From: Kaistia sp. 32K
GTDB taxonomy: Bacteria; Pseudomonadota; Alphaproteobacteria; Rhizobiales; Kaistiaceae
Direction of reading: 5' to 3'
DNA: 64,000 nt
NCBI RefSeq assembly: GCF_016629525.1
Contig: NZ_AP024269.1
Span: 5,136,501-5,200,500, forward strand
Part shown: piece by piece, positions 53,258-63,685 of the stretch
Position numbering within the stretch: the stretch's first letter is position 1
Layout: the number at the start of each line of letters is the position of its first letter
Notes under the pieces: generated by a model
Seen by the model: only the letters and a program-made list of their open reading frames with translations
Database searches by the model: none
Told to the model about the DNA's origin: nothing
Translations under genes and position numbers: made by a program

Positions 53258-54217
53258 GGCCTCGACCCAGGCGCGGATCAGCGTATGGGCGATCGCCATC
53301 CTGGGCGGCGTCGACAGCCCGTCGGGATGTTCGCCGTCGAGCATGGCGCGCGTCTCCTCGCGCGAGAACCAGCGGCAATCCTCGAGTTCTTCCGTATCCG
53401 GCACGATGTCGGTCGAGATGGCCTCGGCGATGCAGCCGATCATCAGCGACATCGGGAACGGCCAGGGCTGGCTGGCGTGGTAGACGACGCGGCCGATCCG
53501 GATGCCGGCTTCTTCCTGGATCTCGCGGCGAACCGCGTCCTCGATCGTCTCGCCGGGTTCGACGAAGCCGGCGAGGCAGGAATAGGTGCCGGGGGCGAAG
53601 CGCGCCTGCCGGCCCATCAGGCAGCGGTCGCCGTCGACCGCCAGCATGATCGCCACCGGATCGGTGCGCGGGAACTTCTGCAGGCCGCAGTTCGGACAGT
53701 CGCGCCGGTAGCCGCCGAGCGCCATGGTGGAACGCGTGCCGCATCGGCCGCAGAAGCGGTTGGCGGCGTGCCAGTGCAGCAGGGCCCGGGCCTGCGCCAG
53801 GGCGCCGAGCGTCGCGGGTTCGACCGTATCGGAAAGGATGCTGCCGGAAAAGGCGTTGATCGCCAGCGTCCGGAGCGGCACGGCATGGAACGCGTCGACG
53901 TCGAACGAGGTGTCGCTGGCGACGATCGCCGCGATGCGCGGGGCCGAGTTTTCCCAGCCCAGCAGGATGGCCTCGTCCATCGCGGCGCCGAGCGCCCGCG
54001 CTTCCTTCAGGCTGAACAGGCTCTCCGTCGCGCCGCCGGCGCGGATCATCGCCTCGTCGCCGCGCAGCAGATAGACGCGCGCATTCGGATCGGCGAGGGC
54101 GGCGGTGAGGGTTGATTCGTTGCGCGCCTCGCTGCGTCGGTCGAGCGAATTGCCGGAAAAGCCGACAGTCGTGCTGGGCTCGACGGATGGCAAGCGATCG
54201 AAGAAATTACGGGCCAT
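53252..54217 (-). CDS. nudC: NAD(+) diphosphatase / NAD-decapping Nudix hydrolase
   Basis: A 321-residue Nudix enzyme that cleaves NADH to NMNH and AMP and can remove NAD caps from RNA. The four zinc cysteines are in FCGRCG and DCPNCG. The Nudix box starts GFVEPGETIEDA and ends REIQEEAGI, and SQPWPFPMSLM is the NADH-specificity motif downstream. ATG 54217 matches the family start (MARNFFDRLP). It is divergent from the 4.5S RNA and dnaX. Confidence 0.95.
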   Translation of the reverse strand: MARNFFDRLPSVEPSTTVGFSGNSLDRRSEARNESTLTAALADPNARVYLLRGDEAMIRAGGATESLFSLKEARALGAAMDEAILLGWENSAPRIAAIVASDTSFDVDAFHAVPLRTLAINAFSGSILSDTVEPATLGALAQARALLHWHAANRFCGRCGTRSTMALGGYRRDCPNCGLQKFPRTDPVAIMLAVDGDRCLMGRQARFAPGTYSCLAGFVEPGETIEDAVRREIQEEAGIRIGRVVYHASQPWPFPMSLMIGCIAEAISTDIVPDTEELEDCRWFSREETRAMLDGEHPDGLSTPPRMAIAHTLIRAWVEAG

Positions 54218-54365
54218 GATGCTGCTGTGGTGTGCGATGAGAGCGGCCGGCGGGCGCCGACTCGAAGGGAATCCGTTGATTACGCCACAGACCCCTTCAC
54301 CGCGATAGCCCCCGTGCGCGCTTCGGGCTTGCCATTTCGATCGGGAACGACGATATGTCTCCGCG

Positions 54366-54460
54366 GGAGGTTGGTGGTGGACGAGCCACTCGCCAATCGG
54401 GTCAGGTCCGGAAGGAAGCAGCCCCAACGAGCCACGGCACGGGTCGCGTGCCAGCCTCCT
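54366..54460 (+). ncRNA. ffs: Signal recognition particle 4.5S RNA
   Basis: The apical SRP hairpin core GGTCAGGTCCGGAAGGAAGC AGCC is at 54400-54423, including the Ffh-binding symmetric loop and the GGAA tetraloop. The ends GGAGGTTGG (54366-54374) and CCAGCCTCC (54451-54459) pair to close a stem of about 95 bases in total, followed by ACCTTTT. The position just upstream of dnaX is common in alphaproteobacteria. The RNA joins Ffh to target nascent membrane proteins. Confidence 0.95.
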
Positions 54461-54587
54461 ACCTTTTCCCCAGCCATCGCGTCAGCCTCGATGACGGCGC
54501 GCCCTCAAGGGTGTGCTAAGGTCGAAGAGGCTTGCCCGCGAGGGCGGCGTGGATGGGACCCGGAAGCAGGGGCGGCAACGGCGACGC

Positions 54588-56402
54588 ATGGACGGCGGTG
54601 ATCTTTCCAGCACACCGAAGGATGGCGCGAACGGCGCCTACCGCGTGCTCGCGCGCAAATACCGGCCGAAGAGCTTCGATGATCTCGTCGGCCAGGAGCC
54701 GATGGTCCGCACGCTGAAGAACGCGTTCGAGACCGGCCGCATCGCGCAGGCCTACATGCTCACCGGCGTCCGCGGCGTCGGCAAGACCACGACGGCGCGC
54801 ATTCTCGCCCGCGGCCTCAACTACTCCATTCCCGGCAAGATCGACCGCCCGACCATCGATATGCCCGAGCTCGGCGTTCATTGCGCCGAGATCATGGAAG
54901 GCCGCCATGTCGACGTGCTCGAAATGGACGCGGCGTCGAACAACGGCATCGACAACATCCGTGAGATCATCGAGGCCGTGCGCTACAAGCCGGTCTCGGC
55001 GCGCTACAAGGTCTACATCCTCGACGAAGTGCACATGCTGTCCGGCGCGGCCTTCAACGGCCTGCTGAAGACGCTCGAGGAGCCGCCCGAGCATGTGAAG
55101 TTCATCTTCGCGACGACCGAGATCCGCAAGGTTCCCGTCACCGTGCTGTCGCGCTGCCAGCGCTTCGACCTGCGCCGGATCGAATCGGACCGGCTGATCG
55201 GCCTGTTGCGCTCGATTACCGACAAGGAGCAGGTCGCGATCGGAGACGACGCGCTGGCGATGATCGCCCGCGCCGCCGAAGGCTCGGCGCGCGATTCGCT
55301 CTCCCTGCTCGACCAGGCGATCGCGCATGGCGCCGGCGCCATCACGGCCGAGGACGTGCGCGGCATGCTCGGCCTCGCCGACCGCGCCCGCGTCATCGAC
55401 CTGTTCGAGGCGCTGATGGGCGGCCGCATCGCGGAAGCGCTGTCGCTGCTCAAGGAACAATACGACATCGGCGCTGATCCGGCCGTCGTGCTGCAGGATC
55501 TCGCCGCCTTCACCCATGCCGTGACCCGCTTCAAGGTCGTGCCGGACAGCGGCGAGGACGCCGCGCTGCCGCAGGACGAGCGGACGCGCGGCCGCGCGCT
55601 CGCCGAGACCGTGTCGCTCCGCGTGCTGGCGCGCGCCTGGCAGATGCTCCTGAAGGGCATCGAGGAAGTCTCCAGTTCGAGCCGGCCGCTCGCCGCCGCC
55701 GACATGGTGCTGATCCGCATCGCCCATGCTGCCGACCTGCCGACCCCGGACGAGGCGCTGCGCCTTCTGAAGAGCGGCAATTTCTCCGCCGGTGGCGGCG
55801 GTGCGCCGCAGATCTCGGGCTCGCCGGGTTCGGCGCCGCAGCCTTCCGCGATCCAGGGCGGTGGCCCGGTCGGCCAGATGCGCACCATCGCCAGCGCGGC
55901 GCCGATGTCCGTTGCCATGGCGCAGCCCGCCGGCGCGCCGCAGGCGAAGGCCGAGCCCGCCGTCCGTTTCCAGCGCTTCGAGGATCTCGTCGCCTATGTC
56001 GGCCTCAAGCGCGACATCCCGCTGAAGCTGGCGCTCGAGCAGCAGGTGAAGCCGATCCGCTTCGAGCCGGGCCTGCTCGAATTCGAGCCGACCGAAGATG
56101 CGCCGCGCACGCTGGCGCAGGATCTCGGCCGCAAGCTGACCGACTGGACCGGCGATCGCTGGGTCGTGGCGCTCGGCCGTGGCGCGACCGAGATGACCAT
56201 CGCCGAGGCGCGCGCCTTCGCTCGCGACAAGCAGCGCTCGGACGCCGCCGCCGACCCGCTGGTCGCCGCCGTTCTTTCCCGTTTTCCGGGCGCCAAGATC
56301 GTCGACATCCAGATCCACGGCAATGAAGAGGACGTCGGCCTGCCGTCGCCCGCCGTGCCGGTCGAGAACCCCGACGAAGCGCCCGATCCCGGCGAAGACT
56401 GA
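54588..56402 (+). CDS. dnaX: DNA polymerase III subunit gamma/tau
   Basis: A 604-residue clamp-loader ATPase. It starts near YRVLARKYRPKSFDDLVGQE; Walker A is GVRGVGKTTTARIL, Walker B is VYILDEVHML, and the SRCQRF sensor/arginine-finger region follows. The zinc-finger cysteines of E. coli DnaX are mostly missing; only GVHCAEIMEGRH remains. Residues 425-480 are a Gly/Ala/Pro-rich linker before the tau C-terminal domain. I chose ATG 54588. The gene leads a dnaX-ybaB-recR operon. Confidence 0.95.
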   Translation: MDGGDLSSTPKDGANGAYRVLARKYRPKSFDDLVGQEPMVRTLKNAFETGRIAQAYMLTGVRGVGKTTTARILARGLNYSIPGKIDRPTIDMPELGVHCAEIMEGRHVDVLEMDAASNNGIDNIREIIEAVRYKPVSARYKVYILDEVHMLSGAAFNGLLKTLEEPPEHVKFIFATTEIRKVPVTVLSRCQRFDLRRIESDRLIGLLRSITDKEQVAIGDDALAMIARAAEGSARDSLSLLDQAIAHGAGAITAEDVRGMLGLADRARVIDLFEALMGGRIAEALSLLKEQYDIGADPAVVLQDLAAFTHAVTRFKVVPDSGEDAALPQDERTRGRALAETVSLRVLARAWQMLLKGIEEVSSSSRPLAAADMVLIRIAHAADLPTPDEALRLLKSGNFSAGGGGAPQISGSPGSAPQPSAIQGGGPVGQMRTIASAAPMSVAMAQPAGAPQAKAEPAVRFQRFEDLVAYVGLKRDIPLKLALEQQVKPIRFEPGLLEFEPTEDAPRTLAQDLGRKLTDWTGDRWVVALGRGATEMTIAEARAFARDKQRSDAAADPLVAAVLSRFPGAKIVDIQIHGNEEDVGLPSPAVPVENPDEAPDPGED

Positions 56403-56439
56403 TCCATTTCCACGATTTCCGAACTGAAGGAGCAATCCC

Positions 56440-56763
56440 ATGCGCGACATTCTCGGCATGATGAGCAAGGCCAAGGAACTGCAGTCGAAGATGCAGGACA
56501 TGCAGGCCGAGGTCGCCAATATCGAGGTCGAGGGCTCCTCGGGCGCCGGGCTGGTCTCGCTGGTGATGACCGCCAAGGGCGACCTGCGCAAGCTCTCTAT
56601 CGATCCGTCGCTCCTGAAGCCGGAAGATGTCGAGATCCTCGAGGACCTGATCACCGCCGCCCATGCCGATGCGCGCGCCAAGGCCGAGCGCACCATGGCC
56701 GAGAAGATGCAGGAACTGACCGGCGGCCTCGGCCTGCCGGCCGGCCTCAAGCTGCCGTTCTGA
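56440..56763 (+). CDS. ybaB: YbaB/EbfC nucleoid-associated protein
   Basis: A 107-residue DNA-binding protein ([20 protein letters not shown]; core [20 protein letters not shown]) that acts as a dimer on the nucleoid. The ribosome binding site GAAGGAG lies upstream of ATG 56440. The position between dnaX and recR is the classical arrangement. Confidence 0.96.
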   Translation: MRDILGMMSKAKELQSKMQDMQAEVANIEVEGSSGAGLVSLVMTAKGDLRKLSIDPSLLKPEDVEILEDLITAAHADARAKAERTMAEKMQELTGGLGLPAGLKLPF

Positions 56764-56851
56764 TCCTTCTTGACGTGGCGGGCGGAGCTGTTCCGTCCGC
56801 CCGTTGCGACGCCCTCAGTCGGGTGAATTGAGCTCCATTCCGTCCAAGGCC

Positions 56852-57457
56852 ATGTCCCGCAGCACCGCCGGTCCCGAGATCGAACGCCTGATCCAGCTTC
56901 TCGCGCGCCTGCCCGGCCTCGGGCCACGTTCGGCGCGGCGCGCGGCGCTGGCGCTGGTGAAGAAGAAGGACCAGCTGCTCGTGCCGCTCGCCGGCGCGAT
57001 GACGGTGGCGGCCGAGCGCATCCTGACCTGTTCCGTCTGCGGCAACATCGATACCGCCGATCCCTGCACGATCTGCAGCGATCCCTCGCGCGACGCGAAG
57101 ACGATCGTCGTCGTCGAGGACGTCTCGGATCTCTGGGCGCTGGAGCGGGCGGGCGCCATCAAGGCGCGCTATCACGTCCTCGGCGGCACGCTGTCGCCGC
57201 TCGACGGTGTCGGGCCCGAGGATCTGAACATCGAGTCCCTGGTCCAGCGCTGCTCGACCGGCGAGGTGTCGGAAGTGATCCTGGCCGTCAACGCCACGGT
57301 CGACGGCCAGACCACAGCGCATGTCATCACCGATCGCCTGACCGGCACGCCGGTCAAGGTCTCGCGGCTGGCGCATGGCGTGCCGGTCGGCGGCGAACTC
57401 GACTATCTCGACGAGGGCACGCTCGCCGCCGCCATCCGCGCCCGCACGCCGTTCTGA
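56852..57457 (+). CDS. recR: Recombination protein RecR
   Basis: A 201-residue protein, exactly the usual length. It has the helix-hairpin-helix ([20 protein letters not shown]), the four-cysteine zinc finger ([16 protein letters not shown]), and the Toprim domain ([33 protein letters not shown]). It loads RecA at gaps together with RecF and RecO. ATG 56852 follows AAGG. Confidence 0.96.
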   Translation: MSRSTAGPEIERLIQLLARLPGLGPRSARRAALALVKKKDQLLVPLAGAMTVAAERILTCSVCGNIDTADPCTICSDPSRDAKTIVVVEDVSDLWALERAGAIKARYHVLGGTLSPLDGVGPEDLNIESLVQRCSTGEVSEVILAVNATVDGQTTAHVITDRLTGTPVKVSRLAHGVPVGGELDYLDEGTLAAAIRARTPF

Positions 57458-57533
57458 GGAACGGGCCGCCAAGGAGAAGTCCTCGCGCCTGCCGAGGGCT
57501 CGCGAGAAGCTGCTCGCCATCACGGGGGAAAAC

Positions 57534-58145
57534 ATGCCGTTCGAAACATCCGACGCGATCCTGCTGGAAGCGCATCGCTTCTGGTTCGAGGAGTTGATCG
57601 CCAGTACCGATGTGCCGGCTGAACAGGTTCAGATCTGGTTCTCGCGCCACGATGCGACCGACGATGCCTGCCGCGCCCGCTTCGGCGATCATCTCGACGC
57701 TGTCGCCGAAACGGATTGGCCGTTCGAGACGCTGCCGCCGGCCGCCGGCATCGGTCTCGTCCTCTTTCTCGACCAGTTTCCGCGCAACCTTTTTCGCGAG
57801 GACGGCCGCGCCTATGCCTATGACGCGCGCGCTCGTGCGGCGGCGAGGCGGCTGATCGAGGGCGGCGTCGAGCGCTTCACGCCGATGGAGCGGGTCTTCC
57901 TCTATCTGCCCTTCGAGCATAGCGAGGCTCTCTCCGACCAGGACTATTCGGTCGAGCTCTACGAGGCGCTCCTGGCCGAGGCGGCGGAGGCCGAAAAGGA
58001 GACGTTCCGCTCCTTCCTCGGCTATGCCGAGAAGCACCGCGATGTGATCCGTCGCTTCGGCCGCTTCCCGCATCGCAACGCCGATCTCGGCCGCGTCTCG
58101 ACGGCGGAAGAGATCGAATTCCTGAAGGACGGGCGGGGCTACTGA
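57534..58145 (+). CDS. DUF924 family protein
   Basis: A 203-residue protein of the DUF924 (tetratricopeptide-like helical) family, biochemical role unknown. Diagnostic segments: HRFWFEEL near the start, VLFLDQFPRNLFR, FLYLPFEHSE and FGRFPHRNADLGR. ATG 57534 follows GGGGGAAA. It lies 76 bases after recR on the same strand and may be part of the same transcript. Confidence 0.88.
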   Translation: MPFETSDAILLEAHRFWFEELIASTDVPAEQVQIWFSRHDATDDACRARFGDHLDAVAETDWPFETLPPAAGIGLVLFLDQFPRNLFREDGRAYAYDARARAAARRLIEGGVERFTPMERVFLYLPFEHSEALSDQDYSVELYEALLAEAAEAEKETFRSFLGYAEKHRDVIRRFGRFPHRNADLGRVSTAEEIEFLKDGRGY

Positions 58146-58218
58146 CCTCTGCCTCCCCCTTGCGGGGAGGGCCGGGGAGGGGGTACTGGCGCCGGCCCGG
58201 ACGAGGCAGCTCTATCCT

Positions 58219-58344
58219 TCACCTCTCCCATGGGGAGAGGTCGGAGCGAAGCTCCGGGTGAGGGGGTAGGGAATTTTCCGGAGAGGGCTTTACCCCTCAC
58301 CCGCCGTCCTTCGGCCGTCGACCTCTCCCTCAGGGAGAGGTGAA
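58219..58344. repeat. Long CCTCTCCC hairpin repeat unit
   Basis: About 126 bases nearly identical to 31731-31855: TCACCTCTCCCATGGGGAGA, GGTCGGAGCGAAGCTCCGGG, TGAGGGGGTAGGGAA, CCCCTCACCC, CGGCCGTCGACCTCTCCC. It is preceded at 58152-58185 by a CCTCCCCCTTGCGGGGAGGG palindrome. It fills the gap between DUF924 and the convergent rmuC. Confidence 0.85.
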
Positions 58345-58361
58345 GTGCAGCTCATCCGAGG

Positions 58362-59534
58362 CTATTCCCCCGCCAGGAGATCCGGCTGGCGGTCATAGGC
58401 AGGGGAGCCTTCGTCGCCGAATTCGAGCGCCTCGATCTTGGCGCCCCGCGCGGTCAGCTTGCGGGTCGAGATCAGGATGTCGTCGATGTCCTTCGACGCT
58501 TGGTCGAAATGCGTCTTCAGCTTCAGCACGCGGTCGTTCACCCGGCCGACATCCTCCATCAGCTTCATCACCTCGCCCTGGATGAGATGCGCCTGCTCGC
58601 GCATGCCGGCATCCTTGAGCACCGACTGGATGACCTGGATCGACAGCATGAGGAGCGACGGCGAAACGATGACGATGCGTAGCCGGTGCGCCGACTGGAC
58701 CAGATCCTCGAAGCGCTCGTGGATGTCGGCGAAGATCGACTCCGACGGCACGAACATGAAGGCCGTGTCCTGCGTCTCGCCGGGGATCAGATAGCGCTCG
58801 GCGATGTCCTTCAGGTGCTTGGTCACGTCGCGGCGGAACTGCGTCTCCGCCGCGCGGGTCATCTCCGGACCCTCGGCGGCGCGGATCGCGTTCCACGCCT
58901 CGAGCGGGAACTTGGCGTCGACGACGAGCCCGGCCGTATTGTTCGGGAAGGCGACGACGCAATCCGGCCGGTTGCCGTTCGAGAGCGTCGTCTGGAACTG
59001 GTAGCCGCCGATCGGCAGGCCGTCCTGGACAATCGCCTCCATCCGCGCCTGGCCGAAGGCGCCGCGCGTCTGCTTGTTGGCGAGGATGTGCTGCAGGCCG
59101 ACCACCTGGCTGGAAAGCTCGGTGATGTTGCGCTGCGCCGTGTCGATCACGGCGAGGCGCTCGTTCAGCCGGACGAGGTTTTCGTGCGTGTGGCGGGTCG
59201 ATTCGACCATGGTCTGGCCGATGCGGTGGCCGAGCCCGTCCATGCGGTTCGAAAGACCCTGCAGAAGCTCCGATTGCCGCGAGCCGAACACCTCCGCCAT
59301 CGTCTGCATGCGGCCGGTCATCTCGCTCTGGATGCGGACCAGTTCGGCGATGCGGCGCTCCAGCTCGTCGCCCTGCACCGCCTGATCCGATTCCAGGAGG
59401 TCGCGCCGGCGCGCGCCGCGCCAGACCACGACGAGGACGAGGAACAGCAGCACGACGCCGAGCGCGATCGCCGCCAGCACCAGCATGGCCACGGTGATCG
59501 GCCTGTCGCCGACGATGAAGAGGACGTCCTGCAT
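58362..59534 (-). CDS. rmuC: DNA recombination protein RmuC
   Basis: A 390-residue protein with an N-terminal membrane helix (VAMLVLAAIALGVVLLFLVL), a coiled-coil region (about residues 50-150, LLESDQAVQGDELERRIAEL), and the RmuC nuclease-like domain (PDCVVAFPNN; LVVDAKFPLEAW; TAFMFVPSE). RmuC limits recombination at inverted repeats. ATG 59534. Divergent from def across 141 bases. Confidence 0.94.
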   Translation of the reverse strand: MQDVLFIVGDRPITVAMLVLAAIALGVVLLFLVLVVVWRGARRRDLLESDQAVQGDELERRIAELVRIQSEMTGRMQTMAEVFGSRQSELLQGLSNRMDGLGHRIGQTMVESTRHTHENLVRLNERLAVIDTAQRNITELSSQVVGLQHILANKQTRGAFGQARMEAIVQDGLPIGGYQFQTTLSNGNRPDCVVAFPNNTAGLVVDAKFPLEAWNAIRAAEGPEMTRAAETQFRRDVTKHLKDIAERYLIPGETQDTAFMFVPSESIFADIHERFEDLVQSAHRLRIVIVSPSLLMLSIQVIQSVLKDAGMREQAHLIQGEVMKLMEDVGRVNDRVLKLKTHFDQASKDIDDILISTRKLTARGAKIEALEFGDEGSPAYDRQPDLLAGE

Positions 59535-59675
59535 GCAGCCTTCATAACAGATTCGGGCTCGAAGACGAGATCAAAACGAGAACATGCGCCGATGCAGCCT
59601 GCGGCCCTGTCCATCATTCCTCGTTGACCGCCCCGGCCGCATCTCTTATCTGAAACGGCTCAATCCGAGGTTTTC

Positions 59676-60230
59676 ATGGCCCTACTCGACATCATCACCC
59701 TGCCGGACGCGAAGCTGAGGCTCGTCAGCGAGCCGGTCGAGCGCATCGACGACGAACTGCTCCGCTTCATGGACGACATGCTGGAGACGATGTACGAGGC
59801 GCCGGGCATCGGCCTCGCCGCGATCCAGGTCGGCGTGCCGCGCCGCGTCGTCACCATCGACGTTTCCGGCCGCGAGGAGGGCAGCGAGCCCGCGCCGCTG
59901 TTCCTGATCAATCCCGAGATCCTGACCTCGTCCGACGCGCGCTCCGTCTATGAAGAGGGCTGCCTGTCGATCCCGGACTATTATGCCGAGGTCGAGCGTC
60001 CCGCCTCCGTGCGGATCCGCTATCTCGATCGCGACGGAAAGCTGCAGGAAATCGAGGCCGACGACATCCTCGCCACCTGCGTGCAGCACGAGATCGACCA
60101 TCTCGATGGCAAGCTCTTCATCGACTACCTGTCGCGGCTGAAGCGCGACATGGTGATCAAGAAGTTCGTCAAGGCCGCCAAGACCGGCATCCGGCCGGAA
60201 TTCAAGTCGCACACCCCCGACGAGATGTGA
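59676..60230 (+). CDS. def: Peptide deformylase
   Basis: A 184-residue metalloenzyme that removes the formyl group from nascent proteins. All three motifs are present: [18 protein letters not shown] (metal Cys) and QHEIDHLDG (HExxH). ATG 59676 follows CCGAGG. First of a def-fmt-truA operon. Confidence 0.97.
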   Translation: MALLDIITLPDAKLRLVSEPVERIDDELLRFMDDMLETMYEAPGIGLAAIQVGVPRRVVTIDVSGREEGSEPAPLFLINPEILTSSDARSVYEEGCLSIPDYYAEVERPASVRIRYLDRDGKLQEIEADDILATCVQHEIDHLDGKLFIDYLSRLKRDMVIKKFVKAAKTGIRPEFKSHTPDEM

Positions 60231-60237
60231 GGCAGAC

Positions 60238-61170
60238 ATGAGCCTCCGCGTCGTCTTCATGGGCACGCCCGAATTCTCCGTGCCCACGCTTGTCGAGATC
60301 ATCGGCCAGGGGCATGAGGTCGTCGCCGTCTACTCGCAGCCGCCCCGTCCGGCCGGTCGCGGCATGGCCGAGCGCAAGTCGCCCGTGCAGGAGACGGCGG
60401 AACGCTTCGGCATTCCCGTCTTCACGCCGAAATCGCTGAAGGGCGCCGACGAGCAGGAGGCCTTTGCCTCGCTCGACGCCGACGTCGCCGTGGTGGTCGC
60501 CTACGGCCTGATCCTGCCGCAGCCGATCCTCGATGCGCCGCGCGAGGGCTGCCTCAACCTGCACGCCTCGCTGCTGCCGCGCTGGCGCGGCGCCGCGCCA
60601 ATCCATCGCGCCATCATGGCCGGCGACGCCGAGACCGGCGTCATGGTCATGCGCATGGAAGCCGGCCTCGATACCGGTCCGGTCGCCATGGTGGAGAAGA
60701 TTGCGATCGCGCCTGACATCACCACCGGCGACCTGCATGACAAGCTGGCGCGTCTCGGCGCCGATCTGATGGTGCGCGCGCTCGCCGCCGCCTCGCGCGG
60801 CGGCCTCGACAGCGTGCCGCAGTCGGAAGAGGGCGTCACCTACGCCGCCAAGATCGACAAGGGCGAGGCGCGGATCGACTGGACGCTGCCGGCGAAACGG
60901 GTCCACGACCACATTCGCGGCCTGTCGCCCTTTCCCGGCGCCTGGTGCGAGATGACGCTCGGCGGCAAGGTCGAGCGGGTCAAGGTGTTGCGCTCGACCC
61001 GCGTCGAGGGCTCCGGCGCGCCCGGCGCCGTACTGGACGACCAACTGACGATCGCCTGTGGCGAGGGCGCGGTCCGACTGGTCGAGGTGCAGCGCGCCGG
61101 CGGCAAGCCGCTGCGCGCCACGGAGTTTTTGCGCGGAGCAGCGGTTGCGCCCGGCGACGTCGTCGGCTAG
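60238..61170 (+). CDS. fmt: Methionyl-tRNA formyltransferase
   Basis: A 310-residue enzyme that formylates initiator Met-tRNA. It has [14 protein letters not shown], the folate-site [20 protein letters not shown] and the C-terminal OB domain ([13 protein letters not shown]). It begins 7 bases after the def stop. Confidence 0.97.
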   Translation: MSLRVVFMGTPEFSVPTLVEIIGQGHEVVAVYSQPPRPAGRGMAERKSPVQETAERFGIPVFTPKSLKGADEQEAFASLDADVAVVVAYGLILPQPILDAPREGCLNLHASLLPRWRGAAPIHRAIMAGDAETGVMVMRMEAGLDTGPVAMVEKIAIAPDITTGDLHDKLARLGADLMVRALAAASRGGLDSVPQSEEGVTYAAKIDKGEARIDWTLPAKRVHDHIRGLSPFPGAWCEMTLGGKVERVKVLRSTRVEGSGAPGAVLDDQLTIACGEGAVRLVEVQRAGGKPLRATEFLRGAAVAPGDVVG

Positions 61171-61178
61171 GTCGGGCG

Positions 61179-61964
61179 ATGCCCCGCTACAAGCTCCTGA
61201 TCGAATATGACGGCACGCCTTACTCCGGCTGGCAGCGACAGGCCAATGCGCCGTCGGTGCAGCAATCGCTGGAAGGTGCGATCGAGCGCTTTTCCGGCGA
61301 GGCGGCCCTGACCTTCGGCGCCGGGCGCACCGATTCCGGCGTGCATGCGACCGGCCAGGTGGCGCATTTCGATCTCTCCGGCCATTGGACGGGTCTGCGC
61401 ATCCGCGATGCGATGAACGCCCAGTTGCGCCCCGAGCCGATCGCGGTGATCGAGGCCGAACCGGTTCCGGACGATTTCGACGCGCGACGCTCGGCCGTGA
61501 AGCGGCACTACATCTACCGTGTTCTCGATCGTCGCGCGCCGGCCGCGCTGGAGATCAACCGCGTCTGGGACGTGCGCAAGCACCTCGACATCGAGGCGAT
61601 GCAGCAGGCGGCGAACCTGCTGCTCGGCTGGCATGATTTCACCACCTTCCGCTCGGCCGATTGCCAGGCGAAAAGCCCGATGAAGACGCTGGAACGGATC
61701 GAGATCACCCGCGAGGGCGATCACGTCCTGTTCGGCGTCTCCGCCCGTTCCTTCCTGCACAACCAGGTGCGGTCGATGGTGGGCACGCTGAAGAAGGTCG
61801 GCGAAGGCAAGTGGCCGTTCGAGCGCGTCGGCGAGGTGCTCGAAGCGCGCGACCGCAAGGCCTGTGGCCCGGTGGCGCCGCCCGGCGGGCTCTACCTGGT
61901 CCAGGTGGACTACGGCTCAGGCGCCGAACAGATTGCTGAAGATGCCGCTGAGGATGAGGCTTAG
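61179..61964 (+). CDS. truA: tRNA pseudouridine(38-40) synthase
   Basis: A 261-residue enzyme. The catalytic Asp is in [23 protein letters not shown] and [14 protein letters not shown] are further TruA motifs. It begins 8 bases after the fmt stop. The last 48 bases overlap the convergent membrane-protein gene; its acidic tail ([11 protein letters not shown]) is encoded in the overlap. Confidence 0.96.
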   Translation: MPRYKLLIEYDGTPYSGWQRQANAPSVQQSLEGAIERFSGEAALTFGAGRTDSGVHATGQVAHFDLSGHWTGLRIRDAMNAQLRPEPIAVIEAEPVPDDFDARRSAVKRHYIYRVLDRRAPAALEINRVWDVRKHLDIEAMQQAANLLLGWHDFTTFRSADCQAKSPMKTLERIEITREGDHVLFGVSARSFLHNQVRSMVGTLKKVGEGKWPFERVGEVLEARDRKACGPVAPPGGLYLVQVDYGSGAEQIAEDAAEDEA

Positions 61965-62501
61965 GGCGAGGTCCGCGCCGACGAGGCCGGCCCGGAAGGC
62001 GACCGAGCCGCCGAGCGTCGCGCCGACGATCTGGTAGTGATAGCGCAGCATCACGCCGACGACGGCGAGCGACAGCACGGCGGCGAATTCGAGCGGGATC
62101 AGGCCAAGGCCGGTCAGCAGCGCGATCAGCGCCTGCGGCGCCGACATGACGACGGACGCCCAGTTGCGCACGACGATATAGGACGCGTAGGTCCGCGTGA
62201 TGCCGAGGTTTTTGGCGAAGGCGGCCAGGAGCAGCGGCATCATTACCCAGTCGAGACCGAGATCGAGCAGCCGCGACAGCACGAACAGCCCGTCGGACGG
62301 CCCCGTCACCATGACGTCGGGCGCCCGCAGGCGATGCTCGACGGCGATGTTGATGGCGAAGAAGGGCAGAACGTAGAGAATGGCGCTGAAGGAGCGCCAG
62401 AAGCCGTCCAGGCTGAAATCAAAGCGCCGCAGTCCCTCGCGCCGGCCGAGGAAGAATTCCAGCGCGCCCAGAAGCGCGCCGGATGTCTGGGAGTTGATCA
62501 T
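61917..62501 (-). CDS. Multi-pass membrane protein of unknown function
   Basis: A 194-residue protein with about five hydrophobic segments ([90 protein letters not shown]). No family motif was recognised. It lies 12 bases after the dapE stop on the same strand, so it is probably expressed with dapE, and it overlaps truA at the 3' end. Confidence 0.75.
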   Translation of the reverse strand: MINSQTSGALLGALEFFLGRREGLRRFDFSLDGFWRSFSAILYVLPFFAINIAVEHRLRAPDVMVTGPSDGLFVLSRLLDLGLDWVMMPLLLAAFAKNLGITRTYASYIVVRNWASVVMSAPQALIALLTGLGLIPLEFAAVLSLAVVGVMLRYHYQIVGATLGGSVAFRAGLVGADLALSLILSGIFSNLFGA

Positions 62502-62513
62502 CCCGCCGCCACC

Positions 62514-63668
62514 TTACGCGAAATACTGATCGAGGAAGCCGCGATAGATATCCTTCAGGATGGCGAGATCGGCAATGGCGACGCGCTCGTCGATCTGGTG
62601 CATGGTCTGGCCGACGAGGCCGAACTCGATCACCGGGCAATAGTCCTTGATGTAGCGCGCGTCGGAGGTGCCGCCGCTCGTCGAAAGCGCCGGCTGGCGT
62701 CCCGTTGACCGCTCGATGGCGCCGGAGAGCGTGCCGATCAGCGTCTCCGAGTGCGTCAGGAAGCTGTCGCTGCCGCCGGGCACGAGATCGAGCTCGAACT
62801 CGATCGTGCCGCGCGCGGCCTCTTCCAGCCGGCTGGTCAGCCAGGCTTCCAGCGTGTCGCGCGTCCACTGGTCGTTGAAGCGGATGTTGAAGCGGGCCTG
62901 GGCCTCGGCCGGAATGACGTTCCAGGCCGTGTTGTCGACCTCGAGGCCGATGAATTCGAGGTTCGAGGCGTCAAAGCGCTCGCTGCCGGTATCGAGCGCC
63001 TCGGCCGTCAGGCGGCGGATCAGCGTCGTCAGCTGCGGGATCGGATTGATCGCGAGGTGCGGATAGGCGACGTGGCCCTGCCGGCCCTGGACTGTGATCG
63101 TGCCGGAAAGGCTGCCGCGCCGGCCGACCTTGATCGCATCGCCAAGCGCCTGCGGATTGGTCGGCTCGCCGACGATCGCCGCGTCGAAGCGGTGGCCGCG
63201 CTCGGTCGCCCAGGCGAGCAGCTTGGGCGTGCCGTTGATTGACGGACCCTCTTCGTCGCCGGTGATGAGCAGCGAGATCGTGCCCTGCTTCAGGCCGTCG
63301 TCCCCGAGGAAATCGAGCGCGGCGGCGACGAAGGCGGCGATGCCGCCCTTCATGTCGACGGCGCCGCGTCCGTAGAGCATGCCGTCGACGATGTCGCCGC
63401 CGAACGGGTCATGGCTCCAGTGCGCCGTGTCGCCCGGCGGCACGACGTCGGTGTGGCCGGCGAAGACGAAATGGGGCGGGCCGGAGCCGATGGTCGCGAA
63501 CAGGTTCTCGACGTCCGGCGTGCCGGCCTCGGAGAAGACCGGACGATCGACGGTGAAGCCCGCCGCCGTGAGGACGCTCTCCAGATAGGCGAGCGCCCCG
63601 CCTTCCGCCGGCGTCACCGACTGGCAGCGGATCAAGTCTTGCAGGAGGCGAACCGGATCGTTGACCAT
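62514..63668 (-). CDS. dapE: Succinyl-diaminopimelate desuccinylase
   Basis: A 384-residue M20 dizinc peptidase in lysine and diaminopimelate synthesis. Metal and catalytic motifs: FVFAGHTDVVPPGD, GRGAVDMKGGIAAF, TGDEEGPSINGT (catalytic Glu pair), VGEPTNPQALGDAIK and a C-terminal GLVGQTMHQIDE (His). It is downstream of dapD on the same strand with a 115-base spacer carrying a repeat and a hairpin. Confidence 0.96.
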   Translation of the reverse strand: MVNDPVRLLQDLIRCQSVTPAEGGALAYLESVLTAAGFTVDRPVFSEAGTPDVENLFATIGSGPPHFVFAGHTDVVPPGDTAHWSHDPFGGDIVDGMLYGRGAVDMKGGIAAFVAAALDFLGDDGLKQGTISLLITGDEEGPSINGTPKLLAWATERGHRFDAAIVGEPTNPQALGDAIKVGRRGSLSGTITVQGRQGHVAYPHLAINPIPQLTTLIRRLTAEALDTGSERFDASNLEFIGLEVDNTAWNVIPAEAQARFNIRFNDQWTRDTLEAWLTSRLEEAARGTIEFELDLVPGGSDSFLTHSETLIGTLSGAIERSTGRQPALSTSGGTSDARYIKDYCPVIEFGLVGQTMHQIDERVAIADLAILKDIYRGFLDQYFA

Positions 63669-63685
63669 GGCGATGGATCCTGCCG

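Noticed and set aside
54516..56927. An 803-codon antisense frame over dnaX
   Set aside because: It is the complement of dnaX; antisense open frames are common at this GC content.
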